From Nipponacmea schrenckii (taxonomy: Eukaryota; Mollusca; Gastropoda; Lottiidae), in NCBI GenBank assembly GCA_030562195.1, contig CM060200.1, positions 11,842,001-11,906,000 of the forward strand: a stretch of 64,000 nucleotides of DNA, written 5' to 3'. The notes below the pieces were generated by a model. It had not been told where the DNA came from. It saw only the letters and a program-made list of their open reading frames with translations, and searched no databases. The position numbers and the translations under genes were made by a program. Shown in pieces: positions 62,301 through 64,000 of the stretch. How positions within the stretch are numbered: position 1 is the stretch's first letter; every line of letters starts with the position of its first letter.

Positions 62301-63552
62301 TAAATGCACATTATCATCTTCAAAATTTCAAGCTATTATGATCTTTGTATTATACCTTGACTGCATTAGTCACCATTGTAAATGTAGTGAAATTGTATAT
62401 TAGTAAAAACAGCCAATAAGAGTTCTGGATAGACAGTCTGTAAACAACAAGCCATCACTTTTGCAGACTATCTGTCCACGACTTTGTTAACATACAATTC
62501 AAAATAACTGCATCATTCATCAGCTTCTGTGATACAAGAAAGGTGGCTATTGCAGTCAAGGTATAAGATTTTTTTTTGATACAAGAAAGGTGGCTATTGG
62601 AGAAAAGTTTTGTATAGCTCGATATGAAATATGCAGGCAGAACTGTAGTTCACTTTTTCATTAGAACCAGTTCTGTAGTCTGGTTCAATAACAACCAAAT
62701 TAAATTGGTCAATTAAATAGACAAATAGCACTTACCGCTGCAAGTATATAGTTAAAACCTATTAATGGTGACACTATATAAGCTGGTATACCGGTAAACG
62801 CTGTTAAGGGTAGCACTGGTAAGGTAATAGCTGCACTAATTATCATAAGATATCCACGGAATCCTATATTATCCTGTCAATAATAATACTATTAAGTCCA
62901 CCATTTATTGCACATTAAATGATTAATATGTAGACAAATTAGATGAAATTTGAGATCTCAAACCTAAGCACAATTTGCTTATCCCTGTCCTATCTTGGAA
63001 ATTTTTCAAGAGTTAAATTGTTAAAGGGCCCAACACTTCCAGTATTCTTGCTTAAAAACAGGTTGAAAATATTTAACTTGTAAAATTCTACTAAACAGCA
63101 GCTATACTTAAGTGTTATTTCATCAAACCAAATGACATAGTCTTATGCTGCGTTCGATACCTGCTGTGACAATGTTTATTTTATGACTTTCGTGCAAATC
63201 GGAAGAAAGGTCGTACAGCCATTATTCAAAACTTTATTACTAAGGTGGTGACGAGTTTGCAAGTTGTATGTATATATTTCATGAACACTGTCATTATACT
63301 TAAAGTAATAAATAACACCCAATATCAAACAAAAATTCAAAACATATGTGAATATATGCAAAGACTATATGTGAAGTATGTATTCTTAAAACTCCAGCTA
63401 GTGTTAGGGTTTAAGTTACCTAACTCCAAAAAATAATACTTACTACTAGTATACCTAGAATAGGAGCAGCAAATAATGATATATAATAAGGAGCTCCAGC
63501 TATATAAGATGCTATATGTTGATCATAACCATATTTATCTTGATACAATTTA
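59304..63552 (-). CDS. MFSD1-like major facilitator transporter, C-terminal half (5' part beyond window)
   Basis: Five minus-strand exons keep frame: 63552-63444, 62873-62736, 62201-62062, 61542-61434 and 59501-59304, giving 230 residues with the stop TGA at 59306-59304. The first seen exon encodes KLYQDKYGYDQHIASYIAG followed by a membrane segment ending PILGILV, and the next starts DNIGFRG. Together these form the MFS loop (family form DKVGKN in MFSD1). Then follow LPLTAFTG, TMWPSVPLLVKPRALGIAMG (compare LWPMVAFVVPEHQLGTAYG in MFSD1), GIGVANIVMGKLL, a last helix and a Ser-rich cytoplasmic tail. MFSD1 is a lysosomal transporter that works with an accessory subunit. Whether this relative shares that location or substrate cannot be said. 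Divergence from MFSD1 is substantial, so it may be a separate MFSD1-like subfamily. Confidence 0.82.
60120..61354 (-). mobile_element. Pearl-like non-autonomous element (copy B), in an MFSD1-like intron
   Basis: Read on the minus strand it begins ATACGCCCACATGAA (61354 downward), has a GTCCGTCCGTCC microsatellite (about 61289-61311), seven ~145-165 bp core units (each with GATTTTAATGAAACTTGGTG and TTATTGCCCTTGACTT), and ends CCAGTGGGTGTATGTTACC, hairpin CTTGCCTGGCAAG, CTATCTTTC at 60120. It shares both ends with copy A (940-1797), but its core units differ clearly in sequence. It lies inside the last intron without touching exons. Confidence 0.8.
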
Positions 63553-64000
63553 CTGAAATATCACATAGATAATATGATTTCATACAAATCCGCCTTTCAA
63601 AAGACTAGGCAATAAAGCTACAGCATTAAAGATCAGCAGATGGAGCTCAATTTCAACTTTCCCCCTTTTTTTTATCAGCAATATAGTGAATAGTGGTAGA
63701 ATTACTCTCCTTTAATTAGCAATATAAAGAATAATGGTAATTCCCTATATATCGAATAATTGTAAAAAGATTACTAACCTTGAATCAGATATATGGAATA
63801 ATGTAAATGAAATGAATGGAGTTTTACGTCCTACTCTTCTGCACCTTATGGGCTAATGAAGACGGATGGAATAATGTAAACAGATTACTAACCTTGAATC
63901 AGATATATGGAAGAATGGTAAAACATACTAACCTAGAATCAGCTTTTTTGGGAATAATGGTATACTAAACTTGAATCAGTTATATAGGGAATAATGGTAA
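63553..64000. repeat. Degenerate ~45-bp tandem repeat at the window edge
   Basis: Words like GGAATAATGGTAA and ACTAACCTTGAATCAGATAT recur from about 63667 to the end. It lies in an intron of the MFSD1-like gene, whose next upstream exon is outside the window. Confidence 0.6.
63808..63866 (+). mobile_element. ~60-bp mobile repeat with target-site duplication (copy 2)
   Basis: The 59-bp insert contains AATGGAGTTTTACGTCCTAC and GGGCTAATGAAGAC. It is flanked by an exact direct repeat TGGAATAATGTAAA (63794-63807 and 63867-63880). The surrounding sequence is itself repetitive, so part of this flank could be array sequence, but copy 1 at 46011 shows the same arrangement in non-repetitive DNA. Confidence 0.65.

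Overview
This window is nuclear DNA of an animal, most likely a marine mollusc (a gastropod is my best guess). The reasons are the AT-rich intergenic sequence, many short GT..AG introns, frequent TACATGTA and TAGGCCTA words, and two elements built like the mollusc 'pearl' family (about 160-bp core repeats plus an ACGG-type microsatellite). The species assignment is inference. No prokaryotic operon, CRISPR array, rRNA or convincing tRNA was seen.

Layout. 1-8.2 kb: no gene found; a 160-bp tandem array, a pearl-like element and a large foldback element. 8.3-20.3 kb (+): a 19-exon adhesion GPCR with C-type lectin, Thr-rich stalk, HormR, GAIN/GPS and seven membrane segments; its first exon(s) were not found. 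22-26.4 kb (+): a tandem segmental duplication carrying two intronless paralogues of a protein family I do not recognise, with 43-residue internal repeats (four against two units) and a full CRE (TGACGTCA) upstream of each. 27.2-28.9 kb (-): an SLC66A3 (PQLC3)-like PQ-loop protein whose last exon was not found. It is head-to-head, 254 bp apart, with a complete 20-exon RSPH10B homologue (29.1-41.1 kb, +; 850 aa), a MORN-repeat protein of ciliary radial spokes. 42.2-45.9 kb (-): a two-exon copper amine oxidase with all key residues, tail-to-tail with RSPH10B. 46-59.3 kb: repeat-rich, no gene. It holds a foldback element, a 38-bp minisatellite, three copies of a Helitron-like non-autonomous element (one nested in another) inserted in that minisatellite, and another foldback element. 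59.3-63.6 kb (-): the 3' five exons of an MFSD1-like transporter running off the right edge, with a pearl-like element in one intron.

The genes do not form a pathway. The regulatory links visible are the shared promoter region of the SLC66A3-like gene and RSPH10B, and the paired CRE sites of the two paralogues. Spliced models were built by eye from GT..AG sites, reading-frame phase and family resemblance. The RSPH10B, amine oxidase, GPCR and MFSD1-like models keep frame across all exons listed; the SLC66A3-like exon 3-4 junction is uncertain.
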